From NCBI RefSeq assembly GCF_002252475.1, contig NZ_NNRK01000033.1, positions 1 through 64,000 on the forward strand: a DNA stretch of 64,000 bases, written 5' to 3'. The translations under genes and the position numbers were made by a program. Positions 9,416-17,380 of the stretch are shown piece after piece. Numbering within the stretch: position 1 is the stretch's first letter; every line of letters begins with the position of its first letter. Source of the DNA: Brucella rhizosphaerae (GTDB lineage Bacteria > Pseudomonadota > Alphaproteobacteria > Rhizobiales > Rhizobiaceae). The notes beneath the pieces were generated by a model. It did no database searches. It was not told the origin of the DNA and saw only the letters and a list, made by a program, of their open reading frames with translations.

Positions 9416-9925
9416 ATGATTCGTGTTCTGAATTTCGATGAAGCAAAAGCCACAATCCCAGCGCTTGCGGAAATCCTCTCCGATTGCATCAATGGCGGCG
9501 CATCGGTCGGCTTTATGGCCCCATGTGAATCAGAAGGTTTCATTCCGTACTGGAACCGTATCGCCAATGAAGTGGATGCTGGCGATACCGTGCTTCTGGT
9601 TGCCGAACACCAAGGCGAAATCATCGGCACAGTGCAGCTTGGTCTATCGCAAATGCCAAACCAGCCCCACCGTACCGATCTCAAAAAACTTCTGATTCAT
9701 CGCAAGGCCCGCGGTCTTGGTCTCGCCCGCAACCTTATGGAAACGGCGGAACAAGAAGCACGCAGTCATCGTAAGACACTCATATGCCTCGACACGGCTA
9801 CCGGCAGTCCGGCGGAAGCAATCTACACACATCTTGGCTGGGAACGCGTCGGTGTCATCCCGAATTATGCGCTCTATCCCGACGGGACTCCTTGCGCGAC
9901 CACCCTCTTCTATAAAGGTCTCTGA
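9416..9925 (+). CDS. GNAT-family N-acetyltransferase
   Basis: A 169-residue GNAT acetyltransferase. The acetyl-CoA loop is visible as LLIHRKARGLGLARNLMETAEQ (motif A, RxxGLA variant, around residue 95), followed by ICLDTATGSPAEAIYTHLGWERVG, the usual motif B. The ATG at 9416 was used; a TTG at 9401 would overlap the regulator's stop codon (TTGA) and is a real alternative. The gene sits 11 bp after the XRE-cupin gene and 1 bp before a second GNAT gene. Substrate unknown. Confidence 0.82.
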   Translation: MIRVLNFDEAKATIPALAEILSDCINGGASVGFMAPCESEGFIPYWNRIANEVDAGDTVLLVAEHQGEIIGTVQLGLSQMPNQPHRTDLKKLLIHRKARGLGLARNLMETAEQEARSHRKTLICLDTATGSPAEAIYTHLGWERVGVIPNYALYPDGTPCATTLFYKGL

Positions 9926-9926
9926 A

Positions 9927-10421
9927 ATGATCCTCACCATCCGCCACGCAACCGAAGCTGACCTGCCCACCTTGCTTGCCATTTATAATGATGCCGTTGA
10001 AAATACGCTCGCCATCTGGAACGAAACACTCGTCGATCTGGAAAACCGTCGCCAATGGCTTGAAACCCGCAATCGCGATGGCTTCCCGGTGCTGGTTGCC
10101 GAACGTGAGGCTCAGGTCGTCGGTTATGCCAGCTATGGTCCGTTCCGACCCTTTGAAGGTTTCCGACACTCGTCGGAACTTTCAGTCTACGTGGCAAGTG
10201 ATGCGCGCGGCGGCGGCATTGGGCGCGCACTTCTGGCCGAACTTGTTGAAGAAGCGCGCGACCGCAAGGTGCATGTGCTCGTCGCAGCCATCGAGGCTGG
10301 CAATGCCGCATCCATCGCCCTGCATAAATCACAAGGTTTCTCGGATTGTGGCACGTTAAAGCAAGTCGGGCAGAAGTTTGGCCGCTGGCTTGATCTCACA
10401 TTCATGCAAAAGATTCTCTGA
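9927..10421 (+). CDS. Phosphinothricin-type (Pat/Bar-like) N-acetyltransferase
   Basis: A 164-residue GNAT protein of the phosphinothricin/methionine-sulfone acetyltransferase group. Family features are ILTIRHATEADLPTLLAIYN at the N-terminus, EREAQVVGYASYGPFRPFEGFRHSSELSVYV in the centre (an acceptor-site signature), RGGGIGRALL as the CoA loop and GNAASIALHKSQGFSDCG. Members acetylate glutamate analogues or amino-acid sulfones. It starts one base after the upstream GNAT stop codon and is the last gene before a terminator. Confidence 0.85.
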   Translation: MILTIRHATEADLPTLLAIYNDAVENTLAIWNETLVDLENRRQWLETRNRDGFPVLVAEREAQVVGYASYGPFRPFEGFRHSSELSVYVASDARGGGIGRALLAELVEEARDRKVHVLVAAIEAGNAASIALHKSQGFSDCGTLKQVGQKFGRWLDLTFMQKIL

Positions 10422-10448
10422 TCAGCGAAATATAGCGCAATAGAAAAA

Positions 10449-10481
10449 GCCGCGATGTTATTGCCTCGCGGCGCCATTTTT
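10449..10481 (+). terminator. Terminator after the regulator-acetyltransferase operon
   Basis: Seven-base-pair stem GCCGCGA/TCGCGGC with a 10-nt loop, then GCCATTTTT. It starts 28 bp after the Pat-like gene. Confidence 0.75.
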
Positions 10482-10505
10482 GGTTATACAACGATATTCG
10501 CAAGG

Positions 10506-10540
10506 ACCCGGTGAAAGCCCGGGTGGCTCTTCTGGCCGCC
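10506..10540 (+). promoter_or_regulatory. Structured leader of the SulP gene (sul1-like candidate)
   Basis: Two hairpins can be drawn in the 150-bp leader. One is ACCCGG (10506-10511) with CCGGGT (10519-10524); the other is GGTGGC (10522-10527) with GCCGCC (10535-10540). Their arms overlap by three bases, so the full-length stems exclude each other. A conserved RNA called sul1 has been described upstream of sulP genes in Alphaproteobacteria. I cannot match its consensus from memory, so the name rests on position and structure only. Confidence 0.4.
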
Positions 10541-10637
10541 TATCCGCCAGACAACGCAACAACATCCCCCATTTTTTACAATCGGCCATGTTGAATCGGG
10601 CGACTCTAAACGCCTGTTTTTATTTGCGGAAATTTCA

Positions 10638-12116
10638 ATGACACGTCTTGCTGCCTACCGCCGCGAGTGGTTCTCCAATATTCGCGGCGATATTCTCTCG
10701 GGCATTGTCGTAGCACTTGCCCTCATCCCAGAAGCCATCGGCTTTTCGGTCATCGCTGGTGTCGACCCCAAGGTCGGCCTGTTCGCCTCGTTCGCCATTG
10801 CCTGCGTTTCTGCCTTCACCGGCGGACGCCCCGGCATGATCTCTGCCGCAACCGCCGCAACTGCTGTAGTTATGGTCTCGCTCGTCAAAGAACACGGCCT
10901 GCAATATCTCTTTGCAGCCACGATCCTGATGGGCTTTTTGCAGATAGCTGCGGGCTTCTTGAAACTCGGACGTCTGATGCGCTTTGTCTCGCGCTCGGTC
11001 ATCACCGGTTTTGTCAATGCACTGGCCATCCTCATCTTCATGGCACAGCTGCCAGAACTCATCCATGTTCCGGTTGAGACCTACTGGATGATCGCCGGCG
11101 GTCTTGCCATCATCTATCTGTTCCCGCACATCACCAAAGTGATCCCGTCCCCGCTCGTGGCGATTGCAGTTCTGACCACGCTTGCATGGTCAACCGGCAT
11201 GGATTTGCGCACGGTGGGCGATCTCGGTGAACTACCATCTTCGCTGCCCTTCTTCGCTCTGCCACAGGTTCCGCTGACGCTCGAAACCCTGCAGATCATC
11301 TTGCCCTACTCGATCACACTTGCGGCTGTCGGCCTGCTCGAATCGCTCATGACTGCTCAGATTGTCGACGACATGACGGACACCAACAGCAATAAGAATC
11401 AGGAATGCATCGGTCAGGGTACGAGCAATATTGCTTCCGCAATGATTGGAGGCATGGGCGGCTGTGCGATGATTGGCCAGTCAGTCATCAATGTTTCTTC
11501 AGGCGGTCGCGGACGACTTTCAACCTTCGTCGCGGGTGCCTTCCTGTTGTTTCTGATTCTGGTGCTTGATGATCTGGTGCGGATCATCCCGATGGCAGCT
11601 CTGGTCGCTGTGATGATTATGGTATCGATCGGCACATTCTCATGGCGCTCAATTCTCGATCTGCGCCGCAACCCACCGTCGTCTTCCATTGTTATGCTGG
11701 CAACCGTGGTAACGGTGGTTTCTACACATGATCTTGCCAAAGGTGTTCTGGTCGGCGTGCTGCTTTCCGGCGTTTTCTTCGCTGGAAAAGTCGCCAGGAT
11801 GTTCCGCATCACCGCAACAGATCATGACGGCGAACGCATCTATATGGTGCAAGGCCAGATTTTCTTTGCTTCGGCGCAGAGCTTTATCGCTGCATTCGAT
11901 TTTTCGACGCAAGTGAACAAGGTCACGATTGACGTCAGCCACGCACATCTATGGGATATCACATCGGTCAGTGCCCTCGATAAGATCGTGCTTAAGTATC
12001 GCGCCACGGGTACAGACGTTTCGGTAATCGGTTTTAATGAAGCCAGTGCTGACATGATCGATCGCTTTGGAGTCCACGACAAGGAACCTGGCGCCGCGAA
12101 GCTCGCAGTACATTAG
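10638..12116 (+). CDS. SulP-family inorganic anion transporter with STAS domain
   Basis: A 492-residue inner-membrane transporter. The N-terminal ~390 residues hold the SulP core of hydrophobic helices; early motifs include [46 protein letters not shown] and, later, [19 protein letters not shown] cytoplasmic STAS domain follows (about 395-490), with [36 protein letters not shown] and [13 protein letters not shown]. Known family substrates are sulfate, bicarbonate and dicarboxylates; the substrate here is not determined. It is monocistronic and closes with a bidirectional terminator shared with the convergent transporter gene. Confidence 0.88.
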   Translation: MTRLAAYRREWFSNIRGDILSGIVVALALIPEAIGFSVIAGVDPKVGLFASFAIACVSAFTGGRPGMISAATAATAVVMVSLVKEHGLQYLFAATILMGFLQIAAGFLKLGRLMRFVSRSVITGFVNALAILIFMAQLPELIHVPVETYWMIAGGLAIIYLFPHITKVIPSPLVAIAVLTTLAWSTGMDLRTVGDLGELPSSLPFFALPQVPLTLETLQIILPYSITLAAVGLLESLMTAQIVDDMTDTNSNKNQECIGQGTSNIASAMIGGMGGCAMIGQSVINVSSGGRGRLSTFVAGAFLLFLILVLDDLVRIIPMAALVAVMIMVSIGTFSWRSILDLRRNPPSSSIVMLATVVTVVSTHDLAKGVLVGVLLSGVFFAGKVARMFRITATDHDGERIYMVQGQIFFASAQSFIAAFDFSTQVNKVTIDVSHAHLWDITSVSALDKIVLKYRATGTDVSVIGFNEASADMIDRFGVHDKEPGAAKLAVH

Positions 12117-12180
12117 CCGCTGCGCGCCCGATTGGGCGCACAAAGGTCGCTCTAACACTTGAAAATGATGCTCTGAGCCA

Positions 12181-12207
12181 AAAAGGGCCGCTTATGCGGC
12201 CCTTTTT
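12181..12207. terminator. Bidirectional terminator between convergent genes
   Basis: Stem GGGCCGC (12185-12191)/GCGGCCC (12196-12202) with a TTAT loop, flanked by AAAA on the left and TTTTT on the right. It can serve both the SulP gene (+) and the MFS gene (-). Confidence 0.88.
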
Positions 12208-12209
12208 GA

Positions 12210-13562
12210 TTAGCTTGCCTGCGGAACGGTATCACCGGTCTGCAGATCATCGAGCCCGATCTCACCCTCCACCTGATCGCTGCGTGCCATCAGATAAAAG
12301 CCAAGTGCGGAGGTCAATACGGCAATGAACACCAGGTACCACGCATGAGCCATCGGATTAACCGCAAGCAGCGAGGTGACGACCACCGGGGTCAGACCGC
12401 CGAAAATCGCATAGGAAATATTGTAGGAGAACGACAGGCCCGAGAAACGAACCGGCGCCGGGAATGCACGTACCATTACATAAGGAACGGCGCCAACCAT
12501 GCCCACTGAAAGTCCCATAACCGCGTAGAGCGCAAACAGGACCGGAAGCGAAACAGCCGCATAGGTGTAGAACACAAAGGTCGCAACACCGAAGAAGACC
12601 CCAGCGACCGCGAAGAAACGTCCACTGCCAATACGATCAACGATCGCACCGGCACTGACGGTGCCGAACATCAGGAACAAGGTTCCAAAGCTCGTCGCAG
12701 CGAGCGATTGCAGCGGTGTATAGCCATAGAGCTTTTGCAGGAACGTCGCGGTCATCAGCGTGGTAACGACGATACCAGCCGACAAAATCCATGTCAGCAA
12801 CACGGAAATGATAACGCCGTGCATATGGTTGCGCAGGACGGTGCCCAGCGGCAACTTGTCTTTGAGCAAATGGCTGTTCTTCATCTCGGTGAAGATCGGC
12901 GTTTCGGCCAACCAGCGGCGCAGATAAACAGCAAAAAGGCCAAAAATTCCGCCGATGAAGAATGGTATGCGCCAGGCATAGGATGCCAGTTCTTCCGGAG
13001 TGAAAATCCAGTTGATGGCCGTTGCAATCAGCGACCCGATCATGATGCCAAGCGTCAGACCCGAGCAGAGGAAACCACAAGCCATGCCGACACGATTGGC
13101 AGGCACGTGCTCCGCCACGAAGGTCCAGGCACCCGGAACTTCACCGCCAATGGCAGCGCCCTGCAACATGCGAAAAATGATCAGCAGAATTGGCGCGCCA
13201 ACACCAAGCGTTGCATAGGTAGGCAGGCAGGCCATGGCCAGTGTCGAAATCGACATCAGGAAAACCGAGAACGCGAAGACGCGTTTACGTCCGAACTTGT
13301 CGCCAAAATGCGCCAGAACAATGCCGCCGATCGGGCGTACCAGATAGCCCGCTGCGAAGATGCCGAAGGTCTGGATCAGCACCAGCCAATCAGGCATGTC
13401 AGGTGGGAAAAACAGGTGCCCAATCACGCTCGCAAAAAACACGAAGATGATGAAATCATAAAACTCCAACGCACCGCCTAGTGCCGAGAGGCCAAGAGTG
13501 CGGAAATCCTGCCGGTTAAGCGGTCGTGGATTGGTGCCTGCGCGGGAGTTTGTCGGTGCCAT
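12210..13562 (-). CDS. MFS metabolite:proton symporter (MHS family)
   Basis: A 450-residue, 12-helix major facilitator protein of the MHS group (relatives: ProP, KgtP, ShiA). Typical motifs are LGGALEFYDFIIFVFFASVI at the first helix, GYLVRPIGGIVLAHFGDKFGRKR in loop 2-3 and RMLQGAAIGGEVPGAWTFVAEH. MHS proteins import small organic acids or osmolytes with protons; the substrate cannot be specified. The ATG at 13562 was chosen (MAPTNSRAGT...), because upstream codons run through a palindromic repeat. It ends in the terminator shared with the SulP gene. Confidence 0.88.
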   Translation of the reverse strand: MAPTNSRAGTNPRPLNRQDFRTLGLSALGGALEFYDFIIFVFFASVIGHLFFPPDMPDWLVLIQTFGIFAAGYLVRPIGGIVLAHFGDKFGRKRVFAFSVFLMSISTLAMACLPTYATLGVGAPILLIIFRMLQGAAIGGEVPGAWTFVAEHVPANRVGMACGFLCSGLTLGIMIGSLIATAINWIFTPEELASYAWRIPFFIGGIFGLFAVYLRRWLAETPIFTEMKNSHLLKDKLPLGTVLRNHMHGVIISVLLTWILSAGIVVTTLMTATFLQKLYGYTPLQSLAATSFGTLFLMFGTVSAGAIVDRIGSGRFFAVAGVFFGVATFVFYTYAAVSLPVLFALYAVMGLSVGMVGAVPYVMVRAFPAPVRFSGLSFSYNISYAIFGGLTPVVVTSLLAVNPMAHAWYLVFIAVLTSALGFYLMARSDQVEGEIGLDDLQTGDTVPQAS

Positions 13563-13604
13563 CGATCCAATTCTTTTCTGGTCGTTGTATTTTGGGATGC
13601 TTTT

Positions 13605-13653
13605 TAGAGCGCGTCCCCAAAAATGTGAAACGGTTTTCGGACAAGATGCGCGC
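13605..13653. repeat. Palindromic intergenic repeat, copy 1
   Basis: GAGCGCGTCCCCAAAAATG... through GGACAAGATGCGCGC. It has an imperfect dyad and the shared core TGTGAAACGGTTTTCGGACA. Related copies occur at 17239, 26432 and, degenerate, at 42858. Elements of this type (GAGCATT...GCAAAAGTG...GGTTTTGCG...) are widespread in rhizobia and Brucella. Confidence 0.65.
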
Positions 13654-13758
13654 GAAAGCAAACTTTGAGATGCGCCAATCTGATAAAAACAGATCGGCGC
13701 TCTAATGCTCCAGTTGCTCACATGCTGCAAGACTTGACTTTCAGGCCATTCGACTTAT

Positions 13759-13775
13759 TTTAGAACTATTCTAAA
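13759..13775. promoter_or_regulatory. Irr box (iron control element) of mbfA
   Basis: TTTAGAA-CTA-TTCTAAA is a perfect palindrome, 15 bp before the mbfA start codon. It matches the ICE consensus known for the Irr repressor in rhizobia and Brucella. In Bradyrhizobium and Agrobacterium mbfA is repressed by Irr under low iron, and the position over the promoter fits that. Confidence 0.88.
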
Positions 13776-13790
13776 CTTTGGAATTTCCAC

Positions 13791-14774
13791 ATGCTTAGCC
13801 GGTTCTTTCGCAATGGTCGCCGCCCGTTTGATTCGCTCTCTGAACAGGAAATATTGGCGCTTGCCATATCTTCAGAAGAAGATGATGCGCGCATCTATCT
13901 CGCCTATGCGGATGGTCTGCGCGATGAATTTCCGCAGTCAGCAAAAATATTCGAACAGATGGCAGCTGAAGAACATGAGCATCGCGACGCGTTGATCGAA
14001 CGTCATCGCGCGCGCTTTGGTGAGCGCATCCCGCTGATCCGTCGCGAGCATGTGAGTGGCTATTATGAACGCAAACCCGACTGGCTGGTACGCCCGCTCG
14101 GTATCGACAAGGTGCGCGATGCTGCAACACAGATGGAGGAACAAGCGTACCGCTTTTATGTGGAGGCAGCCAAACGGGTAACTGATGCTGGCACACGCAA
14201 GTTACTTGGTGATCTGGCCCAGCAGGAAAAGAAGCACGAGGCGAAAGCCGAATCGCTTGAGGACGAACTGACACCGCATAATGTTCAGGACGAAGAACGG
14301 GCGCTTGAACGCAAACAATTCATTCTGACCTATGTGCAGCCAGGGCTGGCGGGCCTCATGGATGGCTCTGTTTCCACCCTCGCCCCGATTTTCGCCGCAG
14401 CCTTTGCTACACAGGATACATGGCAGACATTTCTGATTGGCCTTTCGGCATCGGTCGGCGCAGGTATTTCCATGGGCTTCACCGAAGCCGTGCATGATGA
14501 TGGCAAGCTCTCAGGCCGTGGCTCGCCGATCAAGCGCGGCATTTCGTGCGGCGTGATGACGACACTCGGCGGCCTCGGTCATACCCTGCCTTACCTGATC
14601 AGGGATTTCTGGACCGCAACGACCATTGCTGCAATTCTGGTTTTCTTTGAACTTTGGGCCATCGCCTTCATCCAGAACCGCTATATGGAAACGCCATTCT
14701 TCCGCGCAGCCTTACAAGTCGTGTTCGGCGGCGCGCTGGTTCTGGCTGCAGGTATATTGATCGGTAGCGCCTAA
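13791..14774 (+). CDS. mbfA: Membrane-bound ferritin, iron exporter MbfA
   Basis: A 327-residue fusion of an N-terminal ferritin-like (Er/rubrerythrin) domain and a C-terminal VIT1/CCC1-type membrane domain. Iron-ligand motifs are visible in the first part: SSEEDDARIYLAYAD, AAEEHEHRD, MEEQAYRFYVEAAK and QQEKKHEAKAE. The second part begins at about residue 180 with YVQPGLAGLMDGSVSTLAP and has several hydrophobic helices. MbfA exports iron and protects against high iron and peroxide stress. An Irr box precedes the gene. Its stop codon overlaps that of the convergent amidotransferase gene by four bases. Confidence 0.93.
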   Translation: MLSRFFRNGRRPFDSLSEQEILALAISSEEDDARIYLAYADGLRDEFPQSAKIFEQMAAEEHEHRDALIERHRARFGERIPLIRREHVSGYYERKPDWLVRPLGIDKVRDAATQMEEQAYRFYVEAAKRVTDAGTRKLLGDLAQQEKKHEAKAESLEDELTPHNVQDEERALERKQFILTYVQPGLAGLMDGSVSTLAPIFAAAFATQDTWQTFLIGLSASVGAGISMGFTEAVHDDGKLSGRGSPIKRGISCGVMTTLGGLGHTLPYLIRDFWTATTIAAILVFFELWAIAFIQNRYMETPFFRAALQVVFGGALVLAAGILIGSA

Positions 14775-15580
14775 ACCTTAGCTACGTCTCGGGGCAGAGA
14801 AACTGGCCCCTCAAATACATCGATGGCGATACGACCCTGTCGGGAAACCGTAACAAAGCTATTTGCCGGAACAGCCATCCAGTTTCCAGCTTCGCCATCA
14901 AGCGGCTCCGAAACCACGCAAATCCCCGATGCACTGCCCAGTGTCGCCGTATAGAGCGTCGGCGCAAAAGCATCTGTGGCATAGCGGATGGCGTAAAGCT
15001 GATTGCCGTCTGAAAAAGCGGCCGTCAAACGCAGAAATGGCGGCACGCCTGCGCATACGGCTTCTTCAACGATCGTTGCGACCATCCGCTTCATGGCCAG
15101 TGCGGGGTCTCCATCAAGACCAAACTCAAGCATCAGAAGGAATATCAGTTCCGAATCGGTCGCACCGTGCTTCTGACAATAGACGTCATCGCTCAGATGG
15201 CTTTCAAGCCTGCGCCGCAGGCGTTCAAAATTACCAATCTGCCCATTATGCATAAAGCTCCAGCGGCCCGACACAAACGGATGGCAATTAGACCTGCTGG
15301 TTAGTCCACCGGTCGATGCGCGCACATGTGCAAGAAAAAGGCGCGACTGAATTTGTCGCGCCAGACTACGTAGATTCTGATCCGACCAGGCGGGCAGAAT
15401 ATCCCGATAAAGCCCTGGTTCATCGCGTTTGCCGTACCAGGCAACACCAAAGCCGTCGCCATTGGTACGTGTTTTCGCTTCATGCGCATCGTGACTTTGT
15501 GCAACGAGCGAATGGCAGGGAGACGATATAATGTCTTCCAGATAAGTCTCAGGTCCGAGATAGGCGGCCCAACGGCACAT
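14771..15580 (-). CDS. Class II glutamine amidotransferase (YafJ-like)
   Basis: A 269-residue stand-alone glutaminase-type amidotransferase. The N-terminal nucleophile Cys2 is present (MCRWAAYLGPE). Further family motifs are TNGDGFGVAWYG, FLAHVRASTGG, NCHPFVSGRWSFMHNGQIGNF and ATDSELIFLL. Relatives include YafJ and EgtC; without egt genes nearby the acceptor substrate is unknown. It is convergent with mbfA (4-bp overlap) and lies directly downstream of the DUF6356 gene on the same strand, 14 bp apart, so the two may be co-transcribed. Confidence 0.85.
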   Translation of the reverse strand: MCRWAAYLGPETYLEDIISSPCHSLVAQSHDAHEAKTRTNGDGFGVAWYGKRDEPGLYRDILPAWSDQNLRSLARQIQSRLFLAHVRASTGGLTSRSNCHPFVSGRWSFMHNGQIGNFERLRRRLESHLSDDVYCQKHGATDSELIFLLMLEFGLDGDPALAMKRMVATIVEEAVCAGVPPFLRLTAAFSDGNQLYAIRYATDAFAPTLYTATLGSASGICVVSEPLDGEAGNWMAVPANSFVTVSRQGRIAIDVFEGPVSLPRDVAKV

Positions 15581-15594
15581 GTTTAATCCGGAAA

Positions 15595-15810
15595 TTACCG
15601 GCTCCGGTTATGTGTCCGCTCATAAAGCTGACGGACAATCGTGCTTGCCGTCTTCTCGAACAAAAATGGCAAAATTGCATGGATAAGCGCAGCAAAAGCG
15701 GCACCGAACAGCTTAAATGAAAAACGTCCGGCAAAAGCCATATGCTGGAAATAGGTTTCGTCGACAGATTCCGGATGCTCGGTAAAGAGGCGTGTAATAC
15801 GTGTTGTCAT
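15595..15810 (-). CDS. Small DUF6356-like protein
   Basis: A 71-residue protein (MTTRITRLFTEHPESVDETY...) with one central hydrophobic segment (SFKLFGAAFAALIHAILPFLF). The sequence fits the DUF6356 family of unknown function, common in Alphaproteobacteria. The ATG at 15810 was chosen over a longer frame beginning at 15858, which adds an unlikely Cys-rich leader. It sits upstream of the amidotransferase gene and is transcribed away from the Lrp/AsnC regulator. Confidence 0.75.
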   Translation of the reverse strand: MTTRITRLFTEHPESVDETYFQHMAFAGRFSFKLFGAAFAALIHAILPFLFEKTASTIVRQLYERTHNRSR

Positions 15811-15955
15811 TGGAAATACTCCCGTCAATGAGCAATTTGTTCCCGTTACGCAGCGCAAATCGCGCCTTTCTGGAAAATCATTTTAGCAAAAGCACATGAG
15901 ATGAAATCTCAATTTGTCCTTGATAATCAGGATTAAGTGAGACAAATATCCCAAT

Positions 15956-16426
15956 ATGAAACTATCATTGGATGAAATTGACCGAAGAATCCTTGGTGAG
16001 CTGCAAATTGACGGCACTTTGTCGGTTGATTCTCTTTCCGAACGGGTAAACCTTTCCCGCAACGCCTGCTGGCGGCGCGTGAAGCGCATGGAAGATGAAG
16101 GTATCATCAAGGCCCGTGTCGCTCTGGTTGATGCTGAAATTGCGGGATGCGGTCTTTCGGTTTTCATTCTGGTTCGCACATCGAGCCACGACCCAGAATG
16201 GCTCGGTCGCTTTCGCAACGCCACGGCGCGCTTTCCCGAAATCGTTGGTGTTTATCGGATGACCGGCGATCTGGATTATGTGCTTAAAGCGCGCGTTGCT
16301 GATGTGAAAGCCTATGACCGTCTCTATCAGCGCCTCATTGCCAGTGTTCCACTGTCAGATGTGTCAGCTTCTTTCGTGATGGAAGAGATCAAGGAGACCA
16401 CCGCGGTACCGCTCGAACGGAATTGA
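15956..16426 (+). CDS. Lrp/AsnC-family transcriptional regulator
   Basis: A 156-residue regulator of standard length. The helix-turn-helix spans about residues 1-60 (LDEIDRRILGELQIDGTLSV...NLSRNACWRRVKRMEDEGII). The RAM ligand-binding domain follows (about 70-150; VFILVRTSS, EIVGVYRMTGDLDYVLKAR, VSASFVMEEIKETTAVPL). These proteins act as octamers sensing amino acids. It starts divergently from the DUF6356/amidotransferase pair, which could be its target. No canonical palindrome stood out in the intergenic region. Confidence 0.9.
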   Translation: MKLSLDEIDRRILGELQIDGTLSVDSLSERVNLSRNACWRRVKRMEDEGIIKARVALVDAEIAGCGLSVFILVRTSSHDPEWLGRFRNATARFPEIVGVYRMTGDLDYVLKARVADVKAYDRLYQRLIASVPLSDVSASFVMEEIKETTAVPLERN

Positions 16427-16591
16427 ATCTCCTCACATGTCACAGCTCATGGTGTAAAAGCATGATCCTGTGCTGCAGTATCATTGCAAAACATCAAATT
16501 GGCTGTACACCTTTGTTGCAATTTCACGTATGAGCGTCGCCAATTTGAATTCTCGCAGGCCAAACTGAATTCTCGTAAGAAAGGCTCCCTC

Positions 16592-17065
16592 ATGACCGCA
16601 GCATCCGCTCCAGCCCCAACGCTCGGCATCATCCGCCTCGAACATGCGGAAGGCCTTGAGCTCCCCGCTTATGAAACTTCTGGTTCTGCTGGCATGGATC
16701 TCCGCGCCGCTGTTGCAGAAGACCGTCAGATTGTACTTCTTCCCGGCCGCCGGACTTTGGTGCCAACTGGCCTCATCTTTGAAATCCCGGAAGGTTATGA
16801 AGTGCAGATCCGCCCGCGTTCGGGCCTCGCATTCAAAAACGGCATTACCTGCCTCAACACACCGGGCACGATCGATTCGGATTACCGCGGTGAAATAAAG
16901 GTACTTCTGGTTAATCTCGGGGACGACGATTTCCGCATCGAACGTGGCATGCGCATCGCACAAGCCATCTTCGCACCCGTCGTTCAGCCAAAGATCGAAG
17001 AGCGTTCGCAAGCCAGCGAAACAAAGCGTGGCGCAGGTGGCTTTGGCTCGACAGGCACCGCCTGA
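16592..17065 (+). CDS. dut: dUTP pyrophosphatase
   Basis: A 157-residue trimeric dUTPase, which hydrolyses dUTP to dUMP and keeps uracil out of DNA. The conserved motifs are in order: AGMDLRAA (motif 1), RPRSGLAFK (2), [17 protein letters not shown] (3), RIAQAIFAP (4), and the C-terminal GAGGFGSTG arm (5). The ATG at 16592 follows AAGAAAGG and matches family length; an upstream in-frame ATG at 16484 would add a non-homologous leader. It ends in a clear terminator. Confidence 0.95.
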   Translation: MTAASAPAPTLGIIRLEHAEGLELPAYETSGSAGMDLRAAVAEDRQIVLLPGRRTLVPTGLIFEIPEGYEVQIRPRSGLAFKNGITCLNTPGTIDSDYRGEIKVLLVNLGDDDFRIERGMRIAQAIFAPVVQPKIEERSQASETKRGAGGFGSTGTA

Positions 17066-17091
17066 TTAAACAATGCGACGAGCTTGATGAA

Positions 17092-17118
17092 AGCCGGAAC
17101 CATGTTCCGGCTTTTTTA
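17092..17118 (+). terminator. Rho-independent terminator after dut
   Basis: Nine-base-pair stem AGCCGGAAC/GTTCCGGCT with a short loop, followed by a run of T. It starts 26 bp after dut. The rest of the gap to 17380 holds one palindromic repeat (17239) and nothing else that I can recognise. Confidence 0.9.
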
Positions 17119-17238
17119 TTTGTACTCTCGAAATCACTATTCTCAGCGGAGTTTCAGCAAATCTAAGCTCCAGGACCATTCCGCGCATGACAAATAATTA
17201 AGATGAATTCCTGAGTGGGTGAGCATAGATATCCGCTT

Positions 17239-17287
17239 GGAGCATTTCCCGCAAAAGTGCGAAGCGATTTTGCGCAAGGATAATGCG
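17239..17287. repeat. Palindromic intergenic repeat, copy 2
   Basis: GAGCATTTCCCGCAAAAGTG, then GCGAAGCGATTTTGCG and ATAATGCG. It shares its layout and most bases with the copy at 26432. The termini GAGCATT and AATGCG are inverted. Confidence 0.7.
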
Positions 17288-17380
17288 TAAAGAAAATAAG
17301 TTGGAGCGGTTTCAACGATTCAATCGCTGCCAGAACCGCTTAAGACAGTTATTTGACATCGAGTTCTCAGAGGATACAGG

